DNA of 64,000 nucleotides from Streptomyces sp. NBC_01716 (GTDB taxonomy: Bacteria; Actinomycetota; Actinomycetes; Streptomycetales; Streptomycetaceae), in assembly GCF_036248275.1 (NCBI RefSeq), contig NZ_CP109181.1:5084001-5148000 (forward strand). Reading direction: 5' to 3'. Below the pieces are notes generated by a model that was not told the origin of the DNA, ran no database searches, and saw only the letters and a program-made list of their open reading frames with translations. The position numbers were made by a program, and so were the translations under genes. Of this stretch, positions 53,015 to 62,606 are shown one piece after another (within the stretch, counting starts at the first letter, position 1; the number at the start of each line of letters is the position of its first letter).

Positions 53015-54510
53015 GCCGGACGCCTTCTTCTACGGAGGCGCGGCTCGTCAACGCCGTCCTGCTGCCCGGCTTCCACGGCACCGTGCCGCCCCCGTGGCTG
53101 CTCGACGCCGTCGACGCCGGGCTCGCGGGCGTCGTGTACTTCGCGCACAACGTGCCCGACCCGAAGACCGCGGCGGCGCTCTCCGCCGCCCTCCTCGCCC
53201 GCCGCGGCGACCTGATCGTCGCGAGCGACGAGGAGGGCGGAGACGTCACCCGCCTGGAGGCGGCGACCGGCTCCTCGTACCCGGGCAACGGCGCCCTCGG
53301 CGAGGTCGACGACACCGGCATCACCGAACGGGTCGCCCGCGCCATCGGCCACGATCTGCGCACGGCGGGCATCGGACTGAATCTCGCCCCCGACGTGGAC
53401 GTCAACGCCGACCCGGACAACCCGGTGATCGGCGTACGGGCCTTCGGCGCGGACACCGCGCTGGTGGCCAGGCACTCCGCGGCGTACGTCACGGGGCTCC
53501 AGTCCGCGGGCGTCGCGGCCTGCGCCAAACACTTCCCGGGGCACGGAGACACGGCCGTCGACTCGCATCTGCGGGTGCCCCGGCTGGACGCCGACATGGA
53601 CCTGCTGCGCCGGCGCGACCTGGTGCCTTTCGCCGCCGCGATCGAGGCCGGCAGTCGCTGCCTGATGACCGGGCACATCAGCGCCGGCCCCTTCGGCGAG
53701 GCACCGGCCTCACTGAACCCCGAGGCCGCCCGGCTGGCCAGGGAGGAGCTGGGCTTCACCGGCGCCATCGTCACGGACGCGCTCGACATGGGCGCCGTCC
53801 TTCTCGACCCCGGCTTCGGCCCCGCCTGCGTCGCGGCCGTGCTCGGCGGCGCCGATCTGCTCTGCCTGGGCAATCCCGACAGCCCGGAGGCCGCCGAGAC
53901 CGCCTACCGGAGCGCGCGTGACGCCCTCCTCGACGCCGTGGCCTCCGGCGTACTTCCCGCCGACCGGCTCGCCGACGCCGGCCGCCGGGCGCGCGAGCTG
54001 GCCGGGTGGATCGGCCGGGCCCGCGACACGGCGCCGCCTCCCAAGGAGGACGGGCTGCCGCTCGCCGTCGCGCGCGCCGCACTGCGCGTACGCGGCAACG
54101 TGGCCCTCAGTTCGCCGCCGTACGTGATCGACCTGCGACAGCGCGTCAACCACGCGTCCGGCAGCCGCGCACCGCACCTGAACCGGCTGCTCGCCGAGGC
54201 CATGCCCGGCCTGACCGCCACCGGCGTACCGGCCGAAGGACCGGCCCCCGCCCGCGCGGACACCGCGCTCCAGGGCTCCGCAGGCCACCCCCTGGTCCTC
54301 CTCGCCCGGGAGCCGCACCGGGACGCGGCGGAGACCGCGCTGCTGCGGGAGCTGGTCGCCCGCCGCCCGGACGCGGTCGTCGTCCTCACCGGCTGGCCGC
54401 ACGCTGTGGACGCGCTGGCGGCCAACACGGTCGTGACGTACGGCTCGGCCCGCGTCAACGCGCAGGCGGCCGTGGAGCGCCTCCTGGGCGGCACCCCGCA
54501 CGGCGGCTGA
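53011..54510 (+). CDS. Glycoside hydrolase family 3, beta-N-acetylhexosaminidase (NagZ-like)
   Basis: The GTG at 53011 overlaps the permease stop (499 aa). GH3 markers: SDEEGGDVTRLE, NLAPDVDVN, KHFPGHGDTAVDSH (the NagZ-type catalytic His/Asp loop) and the nucleophile region IVTDALDMGA. No signal peptide, so it acts on imported sugars in the cytoplasm, releasing GlcNAc or a related sugar. The C-terminal part is an extra domain beyond the NagZ core. The last gene of the operon, followed by a strong terminator. Confidence 0.88.
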   Translation: MSRTPSSTEARLVNAVLLPGFHGTVPPPWLLDAVDAGLAGVVYFAHNVPDPKTAAALSAALLARRGDLIVASDEEGGDVTRLEAATGSSYPGNGALGEVDDTGITERVARAIGHDLRTAGIGLNLAPDVDVNADPDNPVIGVRAFGADTALVARHSAAYVTGLQSAGVAACAKHFPGHGDTAVDSHLRVPRLDADMDLLRRRDLVPFAAAIEAGSRCLMTGHISAGPFGEAPASLNPEAARLAREELGFTGAIVTDALDMGAVLLDPGFGPACVAAVLGGADLLCLGNPDSPEAAETAYRSARDALLDAVASGVLPADRLADAGRRARELAGWIGRARDTAPPPKEDGLPLAVARAALRVRGNVALSSPPYVIDLRQRVNHASGSRAPHLNRLLAEAMPGLTATGVPAEGPAPARADTALQGSAGHPLVLLAREPHRDAAETALLRELVARRPDAVVVLTGWPHAVDALAANTVVTYGSARVNAQAAVERLLGGTPHGG

Positions 54511-54527
54511 CGACCGCCCCCGAGTAT

Positions 54528-54568
54528 TGCCGCAGGCCCCGGACCGCATCGGTCCGGGGCCTGCGGCA
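54528..54568 (+). terminator. Strong 19-bp hairpin after the GH3 gene
   Basis: The arms 54528-54546 and 54550-54568 pair perfectly around a 3-nt loop, 18 bases past the GH3 stop. It isolates the sugar operon from the hrdD promoter region. Confidence 0.85.
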
Positions 54569-54731
54569 TTGAGGTCAGAACGGACATCCCGAGCAACCTT
54601 TGTGCGATGTGTTCCGTCTTTCGGGTAACAGAGCGGCCACGAGGCACGTTGTCAGGGTGTGAAGGCGACGGTGTGGCCCCTCGGTGGCGGGGCAGGGTAC
54701 TGCATGATCACAAAAATCATTGCACGCCTGG

Positions 54732-54757
54732 GGAATTCTGTCCGGATTCCAGTCGTT
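54732..54757 (+). promoter_or_regulatory. Sigma-R-type promoter of hrdD
   Basis: GGAAT at 54732-54736 and GTT at 54755-54757 are separated by 18 bases, the consensus spacing of sigma-R (thiol stress) promoters. The Streptomyces coelicolor hrdD gene is known to have such a promoter. The distance to the ATG is about 60 bases. Confidence 0.75.
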
Positions 54758-54818
54758 GTTTCCAACGGATGCAGGACACCCGGGAGGGTGTCGCGACCGA
54801 CTCAGTAAGGGAGCTCGC

Positions 54819-55817
54819 ATGGCAACCCGTGCCGTCGCCCGTCGTACCACCACCACGGGTGGTGCGAAAGCGGCAAGCAGTGTTCGCGCCGTGGGCGGGG
54901 AGATCGCCGACCGCGACCTGGTCGGCATGTACCTCGACGAGATCGCGCGTACGCCGCTGCTCGACGCCGCAAAGGAAGTCGAGCTGTCCCAGACCATCGA
55001 AGCGGGTGTGTACGCACAGCAGATCCTCGACGGATCGGTGGAGAGCGAGGGCGCCGGTGCCCAGCGCGAGGAGCTCGAAGCCCTCGTCGCCGCCGGTGAG
55101 CGCGCGAAGGACATCTTCATACGCTCCAATCTCCGTCTCGTCGTCGCCGTGGCCCGGCGCTACCCGCGCAGTGGACTGCCCCTGCTCGACCTCATCCAGG
55201 AAGGCAACGCCGGCCTGGTCCGAGCGGTCGAGAAATTCGACTACGCCAAGGGATTCAAGTTCTCCACCTACGCGACCTGGTGGATCCGCCAGGCCATCAC
55301 CCGGTCCATCGCGGACCAGTCACGTACGATCCGGCTGCCCGTCCACCTCGTGGAGGAGCTCGGCCGCATCCGCAGGGTGCAGCGCGAGTTCAACCGTGAG
55401 CACGGGCGCGACCCGGAGCCCTCCGAGGTGGCGGCCGAGCTCGGCTCGAACGCCGCGCGTGTCACCGACGTCCTGGACTGGGCCCGTGACCCGGTCAGTC
55501 TGAACATGTCGGTGGACGACGACGGCGACACCCAGTTCGGCGATCTGCTGGAGGACACCTCGGCGGTCTCGCCCGAGCAGTCCGTCCTCACGCTGCTGCG
55601 CAGCGAGGAGCTGGAAGAGCTGATCGGCAAGCTCGACCACCGCACGGCCTCCATCATCAAGATGCGTTACGGCATCGAGGACGGCCGGGAGCGGACGCTC
55701 ACCGAGGTGGGCAAGCAGCACGGCCTGACCCGTGAGCGGATCAGGCAGATCGAGAAGCACGCCCTTCTCGAACTGAAGAAGATGGCGCACGACGTGGGCT
55801 TCGACGCCGCGGCATGA
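54819..55817 (+). CDS. hrdD: RNA polymerase sigma factor HrdD
   Basis: The ATG at 54819 follows AAGGGAG by about 6 bases (332 aa, the length of HrdD). The N-terminus MATRAVARR and ADRDLVGMYLDEIARTPLLD (region 1.2) match HrdD. Region 2 (RLVVAVARRYPRSGLPLLDL; GFKFSTYATWWIRQAI) and region 4.2 (TLTEVGKQHGLTRERIRQIE) are intact. Region 1.1 is short, as in the non-essential HrdB relatives. The sigma-R-type promoter upstream and the fru locus downstream support the identity. Confidence 0.92.
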   Translation: MATRAVARRTTTTGGAKAASSVRAVGGEIADRDLVGMYLDEIARTPLLDAAKEVELSQTIEAGVYAQQILDGSVESEGAGAQREELEALVAAGERAKDIFIRSNLRLVVAVARRYPRSGLPLLDLIQEGNAGLVRAVEKFDYAKGFKFSTYATWWIRQAITRSIADQSRTIRLPVHLVEELGRIRRVQREFNREHGRDPEPSEVAAELGSNAARVTDVLDWARDPVSLNMSVDDDGDTQFGDLLEDTSAVSPEQSVLTLLRSEELEELIGKLDHRTASIIKMRYGIEDGRERTLTEVGKQHGLTRERIRQIEKHALLELKKMAHDVGFDAAA

Positions 55818-55835
55818 GGCCCCCGCCGTACGGAG

Positions 55836-55866
55836 CCCCGGCACCCAACCCACCCGGGTGCCGGGG
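55836..55866 (+). terminator. Hairpin after hrdD
   Basis: The arms 55836-55846 and 55856-55866 form an 11-bp GC-rich stem with a 9-nt loop, followed by TT. It lies 18 bases past the hrdD stop and just before the end of the convergent WYL regulator gene. Confidence 0.7.
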
Positions 55867-55879
55867 TTCCTTCATGTAC

Positions 55880-56866
55880 TCACCCGCCATCGGCCCCCTG
55901 CCCGCCGCCCGCCGCGCGTGTCAGACGGCCGCCCAGCTCACTGACGTGTTCGACCAGCCGCGTCGGCGCATGGACCGTGAACTCGCAGTCCACCAGGGCC
56001 AGTCGGAGCGCCAGCCACTCCAGTGAGTCCGCCGCGCGGGCCCGCAGCCGACAGCTGTCGGGGCCGGTCGGCTCCGCCACCCCGAACGAGGCGGGCAGCC
56101 GCGCCGACACGAAGTGGGCCGGGGCAGCGAACGTCACGTCCACGTCCACCTGCGGCTGCGCCCGCGCCATCGAGCTGCTCAGGAACTCCGCCGCGTCACC
56201 CGTCGGCAGCTCACGCGGCGTGAAGCGCGCCCCCGTCGCGAACGGGTCGCCGACCCGGTCCACGCGGAACGTACGCCAGTCCTCGCGCCCGAGGTCGTAC
56301 GCGACGAGATACCAGCGCCGGGCCGTCGACACCAGGCGGTACGGCTCGACCTGCCGTTTGCTCTCCGCGCCGTCCTTGGCGCGGTAGCCGAACCGGAGCC
56401 GTTCCGTGCCGGTGATCGCCGACGCGATGACCGTCAGCGTCCGCGGGTCCACGCTCGCTGCGTCCCCCCGGACGAGCAGCGGCACCGTCGCGGCCTGGAG
56501 CGTGGAGACGCGGTGGCGGAGCCGCGAGGGCAGCACCTGCTCCAGCTTCGCCAGCGCCCGTACGGCCGCCTCCTCGACGCCCTCGATGGCATGCCCCGCG
56601 CCGGCCCGCAGCCCCACCGCGATGGCCACGGCTTCCTCGTCGTCCAGCAGCAGCGGCGGCATGGCGGCGCCCGCGACCAGCCGGTACCCGCCGACCGCGC
56701 CTCTGGTGGCCTCGACCGGATAACCGAGATCGCGAAGCCGGTCGATGTCCCGGCGGATCGTGCGCGCGCTGACGTCGAGACGCTCGGCCAGCTCACTGCC
56801 CGGCCACTCGCGCGGTGTCTGGAGAAGCGACAGCAGATTCAGGAGTCGTGCCGGAGTGTCCGTCAT
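55880..56866 (-). CDS. WYL-domain transcriptional regulator
   Basis: The ATG at 56866 gives 328 aa; an in-frame start seven codons upstream is possible. An N-terminal DeoR-like HTH_11 (PGSELAERLDVSARTIRRDI) is followed by the WYL domain (YRLVSTARRWYLVAYDLGRE) and a WCX-like C-terminal extension. It diverges from the MFS pump gene with only 62 bases between the starts, so it probably controls that pump. Confidence 0.88.
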   Translation of the reverse strand: MTDTPARLLNLLSLLQTPREWPGSELAERLDVSARTIRRDIDRLRDLGYPVEATRGAVGGYRLVAGAAMPPLLLDDEEAVAIAVGLRAGAGHAIEGVEEAAVRALAKLEQVLPSRLRHRVSTLQAATVPLLVRGDAASVDPRTLTVIASAITGTERLRFGYRAKDGAESKRQVEPYRLVSTARRWYLVAYDLGREDWRTFRVDRVGDPFATGARFTPRELPTGDAAEFLSSSMARAQPQVDVDVTFAAPAHFVSARLPASFGVAEPTGPDSCRLRARAADSLEWLALRLALVDCEFTVHAPTRLVEHVSELGGRLTRAAGGGQGADGG

Positions 56867-56928
56867 ACGAACCAGCGTGCCAGGCATCTAGGACATGACC
56901 TGACCTACATGGTCCCTAGCTTTCCCGC

Positions 56929-58410
56929 ATGACTTCTCCGGCCGCCGTAGCCGATACGGCCATCGACACCACCACGACCTCATCGGGCGGGCCCGGCGAC
57001 CGCCGGCGCTGGCTGGCGCTGGCCGTGGTCATGACCGCGGCCTTCATGGACCTGGTCGACGTCACCATCGTCAACATCGCCATCCCCAGCATCGAGCGGG
57101 ATCTCTCCGCGAGCTTCGGCTCCATCCAGTGGATCACCGCGGGCTATGCGCTGGCCTTCGCCGCCGGACTGATCACGGGCGGCAGGCTCGGTGACATCTA
57201 CGGCCGCAAGCGGCTCTTCCTCATCGGCATCACCGGCTTCACCCTCGCCTCCGCGCTCTGCGGCTTCGCCGCGAACCCCGAGATGCTCGTCGCCTCCCGG
57301 CTCCTCCAGGGCGCGATGGCCGCGATGATGGTGCCTCAGGTGCTGGCGATCATCCATGTCACCTTTCCGGCACACGAACGCGGCAAGGTCTTCGGGATGT
57401 TCGGCGCGATCGTCGGCCTCGGCGCCGTCTCGGGACCGCTCCTCGGCGCGCTGCTCACCCAGTGGAACCTCTTCGGGCTCGAATGGCGCCCGATCTTCCT
57501 GATCAACCTGCCCGTCGGCATCGCGGGGGTGATCCTGGGCCGCAGGTTCATCACCGAGTCCAAGGCACCGCAGGCCCTGCGGCTCGACGTGGTCGGCGTC
57601 GTCCTGGTGACCGGCGCGCTGCTGATGCTGATCTACCCGCTCACCCGCGGGCGCGAGCTCGGCTGGCCGCTCTGGGGGCACCTGTGCATGGCGGGCAGCG
57701 CCCTCGTGTTCGCCGCGTTCGTGGCGTACGAGAGGGTGAAGACCCGCAAGGACGGGTCGCCGCTGGTGGAACTGTCCCTGTTCAAGGTGAAGAGCTTCGC
57801 CGCGGGCATCGCCGTACAGCTCACCTTCGGTGTCGCCCTGGGAGTCTTCTTCCTGGTCTGGACGCTCTACATGCAGATCGGCCTCGGCTGGAGCCCGCTG
57901 CACGCCGGGCTGACCGGGCTGCCGTTCTCGGTCGCCGTCTCCACGGCGGCGGGGCTCTCCGTACAGAAGCTGGTCCCGCGCTTCGGCCGCAAGGTCCTCC
58001 AGTGCGGCGCGCTGACGATGGCGGCGGGCGTACTGCTCTACATCTGGGAGTCCGGGCGGTACGGGGCGGACATCACCTCCTGGCAGATGCTGCCGCCGCT
58101 GGTGGTGATGGGCGCGGGGATGGGCCTGATCGTGGCGCCCCTGACCGACGCGGTGCTGTCGGACGTCCCGCGCGAGCACTCGGGCTCGGCGTCGGGGCTG
58201 ATCAACACGGTGCAGCAGATGGGTACGGCGCTGGGGCTCGGGCTGGTGTCGGTGGTCTTCTTCGGGGTGGTCGACGACCGCCGGGCGACGACCCCGGCCG
58301 CGGTGACGAGGGCGTTCGAGGACGGCTTCCAGAACGCGCTGTGGTGGGTGGCGGCGGTGCTGGTGGGAATCTTCCTCCTGATGTTCGCGCTCCCGAGACG
58401 ACGGGTCTGA
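56929..58410 (+). CDS. MFS drug efflux transporter, DHA2 type
   Basis: 493 aa with about 14 membrane segments, motif LVDVTIVNIAIPSIERDL in segment 1, GGRLGDIYGRKR in loop 2-3, and GAIVGLGAVSGPLLG in segment 5. It belongs to the EmrB/QacA group but is a different protein from the pump at 46627. It is divergent from the WYL regulator. Confidence 0.92.
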   Translation: MTSPAAVADTAIDTTTTSSGGPGDRRRWLALAVVMTAAFMDLVDVTIVNIAIPSIERDLSASFGSIQWITAGYALAFAAGLITGGRLGDIYGRKRLFLIGITGFTLASALCGFAANPEMLVASRLLQGAMAAMMVPQVLAIIHVTFPAHERGKVFGMFGAIVGLGAVSGPLLGALLTQWNLFGLEWRPIFLINLPVGIAGVILGRRFITESKAPQALRLDVVGVVLVTGALLMLIYPLTRGRELGWPLWGHLCMAGSALVFAAFVAYERVKTRKDGSPLVELSLFKVKSFAAGIAVQLTFGVALGVFFLVWTLYMQIGLGWSPLHAGLTGLPFSVAVSTAAGLSVQKLVPRFGRKVLQCGALTMAAGVLLYIWESGRYGADITSWQMLPPLVVMGAGMGLIVAPLTDAVLSDVPREHSGSASGLINTVQQMGTALGLGLVSVVFFGVVDDRRATTPAAVTRAFEDGFQNALWWVAAVLVGIFLLMFALPRRRV

Positions 58411-58732
58411 AGGTCAGGGGGGCGGGGGTTCTCTGGTGCGGGTCGGTGTCCGGGTGCCGCTCCGGGGTCATGCCCGGACGGCGTGATTTACGCCGCGTGC
58501 CCCGTTTGTTGGTGTATGGGGAGTCGGGTCGTCCACGGGACACAAATCAGCCTGAGTGTCCGGACACGACCCCTGCGCGTCCCCCTTCCATCCCGCGGGC
58601 CGGTGGGGTGTGAACATCAGCCCCCCCGCCCCCGGCAACGAACAGCGACCCATTTGTGTTTACTTCAGCAGCTCGACCCCGTACCGTGGCCCTGAAACCA
58701 CAGATTCGGGCATCGAACGGACCTAAAACAAC
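58411..58732. other. 322-bp upstream region of the fru operon
   Basis: No gene. The last 90 bases before fruR are less GC-rich and include ttgtgtttacttcag, which probably belongs to the fru promoter/operator. I could not fix the operator arms with confidence. Confidence 0.45.
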
Positions 58733-59494
58733 ATGTACGCACCGGAGCGCCAGCAAGAGATCCTGCGCCTCGCCCGCGAGGGCGGCCGCGTCGATGTGCT
58801 GTCGCTCGCCGAGGAGTTCCAGGTCACCGCCGAGACCGTACGGCGCGACCTCAAGGCGCTCGACCGCGCCGGCCTCGTCCGCCGGGTGCACGGCGGCGCC
58901 ATCCCCGCCGGGCGCCTCGACTTCGAGCCCGACCTCGCCGAACGCGAGTCGACCGCCGCGGACGAGAAGGACCGCATCGCGCACGCCGCCCTCGCCGAAC
59001 TGCCCCCGGCCGGCAGCGTGATCCTCGACGCGGGCTCCACCGTCGCGCGGCTCGCCACCGGGCTCCCGCTGGACAGCGAACTCACCGTCGTCACCCACGC
59101 GTTGCCGGTCGCCGCCCGGCTCGCCGACCACCCCGGCATCGACCTGCACCTCGTCGGCGGCCGGGTCAGGCACCGTACGCGCGCCGCCGTCGACGCCTGG
59201 GCGCTGCGCGCGTACGGCGAGATCCGCGCCGACGTCGTGTTCCTCGGCACCAACGGCTTCTCGCCGGACGGCGGCCTCACCACCCCCGACCTCGCCGAGG
59301 CGGCGGTCAAGCGCGCACTCATCAGGGCGTCCCGTCGCGTCGTACTGCTCGCGGACTCGGCCAAGCACGGCCAGGAACACTTCGCCCGCTTCGGCGGGCT
59401 CGCCGACGTCGACCTGCTGATCACGGACACCGGCCTCGCCCCAGACGCCCGCGCCGCGATCGAGGCGGCGGGGACCGAGGTGCTCAGTGTCTAG
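58733..59494 (+). CDS. fruR: DeoR-family regulator of fructose uptake
   Basis: 253 aa. The DeoR HTH (RVDVLSLAEEFQVTAETVRR) is followed by a sugar-phosphate sensor domain with the DAGSTVARLA loop and GTNGFSPDGGLTT. The first gene of fruR-fruK-fruA; it is expected to repress the operon and respond to fructose-1-phosphate. There is a 51-base gap to fruK. Confidence 0.9.
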   Translation: MYAPERQQEILRLAREGGRVDVLSLAEEFQVTAETVRRDLKALDRAGLVRRVHGGAIPAGRLDFEPDLAERESTAADEKDRIAHAALAELPPAGSVILDAGSTVARLATGLPLDSELTVVTHALPVAARLADHPGIDLHLVGGRVRHRTRAAVDAWALRAYGEIRADVVFLGTNGFSPDGGLTTPDLAEAAVKRALIRASRRVVLLADSAKHGQEHFARFGGLADVDLLITDTGLAPDARAAIEAAGTEVLSV

Positions 59495-59545
59495 GTCCCG
59501 CCGGACAAAGCCCAGGCCCACCGCCACCACCCGGAGGGGCCCCGC

Positions 59546-60499
59546 ATGATCCTCACCGTCACCCCGAACCCGAGTCTGGACCGTACGTACGAGATCCCGG
59601 CCCTGGACCGCGGCGAAGTCCTGCGTGCGACCGTCGAGCGGATGGACCCCGGCGGCAAGGGCGTCAACGTCTCGCGGGCGGTCGCGGCGGCCGGTCACCG
59701 CACCGTCGCCGTACTGCCCCTCGGCGGCGCCCCCGGCGCGCTCGTCGCCCAACTCCTCGCCGGCCAGGGCATCGATGTCGCCCCCGTGCCGATCGCGGGC
59801 GCGACCCGCTCGAACATCGCCCTCGCCGAGCCGGACGGCACGCTGACGAAGATCAACGCGCCCGGCCCCGAACTGACCCCCGCCGAGTCCGAGGCGCTGC
59901 TCTCCGCGCTCCGCGCGCACGACGTGGGCGCCGCCGGTGACTGGATCGCCTGCTGCGGCAGCCTGCCGCGCGGGCTCGGCCCCCGCTGGTACGCCGAACT
60001 CGTCGCCCGCGCGCACGCCGCCGGCGCCCGCATCGCGCTCGACACCTCGGGCGCTTCGCTGCTGGCCGCGCTCAAGGAGCGCCCGGACGTCGTCAAGCCC
60101 AACGCCGAGGAGTTGGCCACCGCCGTGGGCCGTCCGCTGGCCACCGTCGGCGACGCGCTGAAGGCGGCCGAGGAACTGCTCACGTACGGCGCCCGGTCCG
60201 TCCTGGCCAGTCTCGGCGCCGACGGCCAGCTCCTGGTCTCCGGTGCCGGCGCCCACTTCGGCTCGGCGCCCGTCGCGGCGGTCCGCAGCAACGTCGGCGC
60301 CGGCGACGCCTCGCTCGCCGGCTTCCTCGCGGCGGGCGGCACCGGCCCGGAGGCGCTCGCCTCGGCCGTCGCCCACGGAGCGGCGGCCGTCCAACTGCCG
60401 GGCAGCGTGATGCCGTCGCCCGCGGATCTCGACCCGCGGGCGGTCACCGTGTCCGCGGACATCCCCCTGGACCGTCCCCTCTCGGAGCCCGCCTCATGA
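59546..60499 (+). CDS. fruK: 1-phosphofructokinase
   Basis: 317 aa, ATG preceded by GGAGGGG at about 10 bases. PfkB family: NPSLDRTYEIP at the start, PGGKGVNVSRAVAA (first signature) and NVGAGDASLAGFLA (second signature with the catalytic Asp). It phosphorylates fructose-1-phosphate to fructose-1,6-bisphosphate, following uptake by FruA. Confidence 0.93.
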   Translation: MILTVTPNPSLDRTYEIPALDRGEVLRATVERMDPGGKGVNVSRAVAAAGHRTVAVLPLGGAPGALVAQLLAGQGIDVAPVPIAGATRSNIALAEPDGTLTKINAPGPELTPAESEALLSALRAHDVGAAGDWIACCGSLPRGLGPRWYAELVARAHAAGARIALDTSGASLLAALKERPDVVKPNAEELATAVGRPLATVGDALKAAEELLTYGARSVLASLGADGQLLVSGAGAHFGSAPVAAVRSNVGAGDASLAGFLAAGGTGPEALASAVAHGAAAVQLPGSVMPSPADLDPRAVTVSADIPLDRPLSEPAS

Positions 60500-60557
60500 C
60501 CTCTCCCCGCACGTTCCCCCGTACGTCCCCGAACAGCCCCGCACGAAGGAGCCCGCG

Positions 60558-62597
60558 ATGAGCGAACTGATCACCGCGGACCTGGTCGACCTCGACCTGG
60601 CCGCAGAGACGAAGGAAGCCGCGGCCCGCTCGCTGGCCGAACGCATGGTGACCCTGGGCCGGATAACCGACCTGGACGGATTCCTGGCCGATGTCGCCGC
60701 CCGCGAGGCGCAGATGCCCACCGGGCTCGACGGCGGGATCGGCATCCCGCACTGCCGCAGCGAGCATGTCACCGAGCCGACACTGGCGTTCGGCCGCCCG
60801 GTCGACGGCATCGACTTCGGGGCGCCCGACGGCCCGGCGGACCTGATCTTCCTGATCGCGGCCCCGGCCGGCGCCGACGACGCGCACCTGACGATCCTGT
60901 CGGCCCTGGCCCGCCGTCTGATGGACCCGGACTTCACGGCGGCGCTCCGCTCGGCGACGGACCCGGCGGCCACGGCGCGCCTGATCAACGGCGACACCGC
61001 CACCGACTCCGAGGCGCCCGCGCCGGAAGCGCAAGCGGTACCGGAACCGCGGGCGCAAGCAGAACCGGAACCGGAACCGGACGCGCCGTCAGCCGCCCCC
61101 GCCCCCGCCTTCCGTATCGTCGCCGTCACCTCCTGCCCCACCGGCATCGCGCACACCTACATGGCCGCCGAAGCCCTGGAAAAGGCCGGCCAGGCCGAAG
61201 GCGTCGAGGTGGTCGTCGAACCGCAGGGCTCCGCCGGGTTCACCCGGATCGACCCCGCCGTCATCGCCGCCGCCGACGGCGTGGTCTTCGCCCACGACGT
61301 ACCGGTACGGGAGAAGGAACGCTTCGCGGGCAAGCCGACCGTCGACGTCGGCGTCAAGGCGGGCATCAACCGCCCCGCCGAACTGATCGCCGAGGTCCGG
61401 GCCAAGGCCGCCCGCGGCGAGACCACCGCCCCCGCGGGCTCCGGCTCACCGGTCGACGCGGCGGGCGACCCCGGCGAGGGCTACGGCACCAGGCTGCGCA
61501 AGTGGCTGATGTCCGGCGTCAGTTACATGGTCCCGTTCGTCGCGGCCGGCGGACTCCTCATCGCCCTCGGCTTCGCCATCGGCGGCTACACCGTCGACAA
61601 GGCGCCCTCCGTCGCCGAACACTTCGTCTGGACGGAGTCCATGAGCTGGGCGGCTCTGCTGTTCCAGATCGGCGGCCTCGCCTTCAGCTTCCTCGTACCG
61701 GTCCTGGCGGGCTACATCGCCTACGGGATGGCCGACCGCCCCGGTCTGGTCCCCGGCTTCGTCGGCGGCTCCATCGCGCTCACCATCAACGCCGGCTTCC
61801 TCGGCGGCCTGGCCGCCGGCCTGATCGCGGGCGGCACGGTCATGGCGGTCCAGCGGATCAAGGTGCCCGCCGCGCTGCGCGGCATCATGCCGGTGGTCGT
61901 CATCCCGCTGATCTCCTCCGCCGTCGTCGGCTTCCTGATGTTCCTGGTGGTCGGCAAGCCGATCGCCGAGCTCCAGAAGGCCCTCACGGACTGGCTGTCG
62001 GGGCTCTCCGGCACCAACGCGGTCATCCTCGGCGTCGTCCTCGGCCTGATGATGTGCTTCGACCTGGGCGGACCGCTCAACAAGGTCGCGTACGCCTTCG
62101 CGGTCGGCGGCCTCGCCAACCCCAACGACGGCAGCCTGAAGGTGATGGCGGCCGTGATGGCGGCCGGCATGGTGCCGCCGCTCGCCATGGCGCTGGCCAC
62201 GGTCGTACGCGGCGCGCTCTTCGACCGCACCGAGCGCGAGAACGGCAAGGCCGCGTGGGTGCTCGGCGCCTCGTTCATCACCGAGGGCGCGATCCCGTTC
62301 GCCGCGGCCGACCCGCTGCGGGTCATCCCCTCGGCCATGGCGGGCGGCGCGGTCACAGGCGCGCTGTCGATGCTCTTCGAGTGCACCCTGCGGGCGCCGC
62401 ACGGCGGGATCTTCGTGCTCCCGCTGATCGGCAACCCGGTGCTCTATCTGATCGCGATCGTGGCCGGTACGGCGGTCAGCGCCGCCCTGGTCATCCTGCT
62501 GAAGGGCATCGGCGGACGCGGCGCCAAGGACCTCGGGCGGGACGCCGTACCCGGTACGGAGACCGAGACCGCGCCCAAGGTCCCGGCGACCGTCTGA
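60558..62597 (+). CDS. fruA: PTS fructose transporter, EIIABC
   Basis: 679 aa, three fused domains. EIIA (1-145) has the phosphorylated His in GIGIPHCRS. An Ala/Pro/Glu-rich linker with repeated EPEP leads to EIIB (about 180-275) with the active Cys in VTSCPTGIAHTYMAAE. EIIC (about 310-660) has about nine membrane segments. It imports fructose as fructose-1-phosphate. There are 58 bases between fruK and fruA. Confidence 0.94.
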   Translation: MSELITADLVDLDLAAETKEAAARSLAERMVTLGRITDLDGFLADVAAREAQMPTGLDGGIGIPHCRSEHVTEPTLAFGRPVDGIDFGAPDGPADLIFLIAAPAGADDAHLTILSALARRLMDPDFTAALRSATDPAATARLINGDTATDSEAPAPEAQAVPEPRAQAEPEPEPDAPSAAPAPAFRIVAVTSCPTGIAHTYMAAEALEKAGQAEGVEVVVEPQGSAGFTRIDPAVIAAADGVVFAHDVPVREKERFAGKPTVDVGVKAGINRPAELIAEVRAKAARGETTAPAGSGSPVDAAGDPGEGYGTRLRKWLMSGVSYMVPFVAAGGLLIALGFAIGGYTVDKAPSVAEHFVWTESMSWAALLFQIGGLAFSFLVPVLAGYIAYGMADRPGLVPGFVGGSIALTINAGFLGGLAAGLIAGGTVMAVQRIKVPAALRGIMPVVVIPLISSAVVGFLMFLVVGKPIAELQKALTDWLSGLSGTNAVILGVVLGLMMCFDLGGPLNKVAYAFAVGGLANPNDGSLKVMAAVMAAGMVPPLAMALATVVRGALFDRTERENGKAAWVLGASFITEGAIPFAAADPLRVIPSAMAGGAVTGALSMLFECTLRAPHGGIFVLPLIGNPVLYLIAIVAGTAVSAALVILLKGIGGRGAKDLGRDAVPGTETETAPKVPATV

Positions 62598-62606
62598 GCG
62601 CCCGCC

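Noticed and set aside
49901..54510. Naming the operon dasABCD
   Set aside because: The binding protein does not resemble the DasA sequence I remember, dasR is not adjacent, and the locus is next to hrdD and fru, not the das locus. Only the DasR-like site is kept.
58547..60394. A 615-codon antisense frame over fruR and fruK
   Set aside because: It is a GC-bias shadow of two clearly identified genes and shows no domain.
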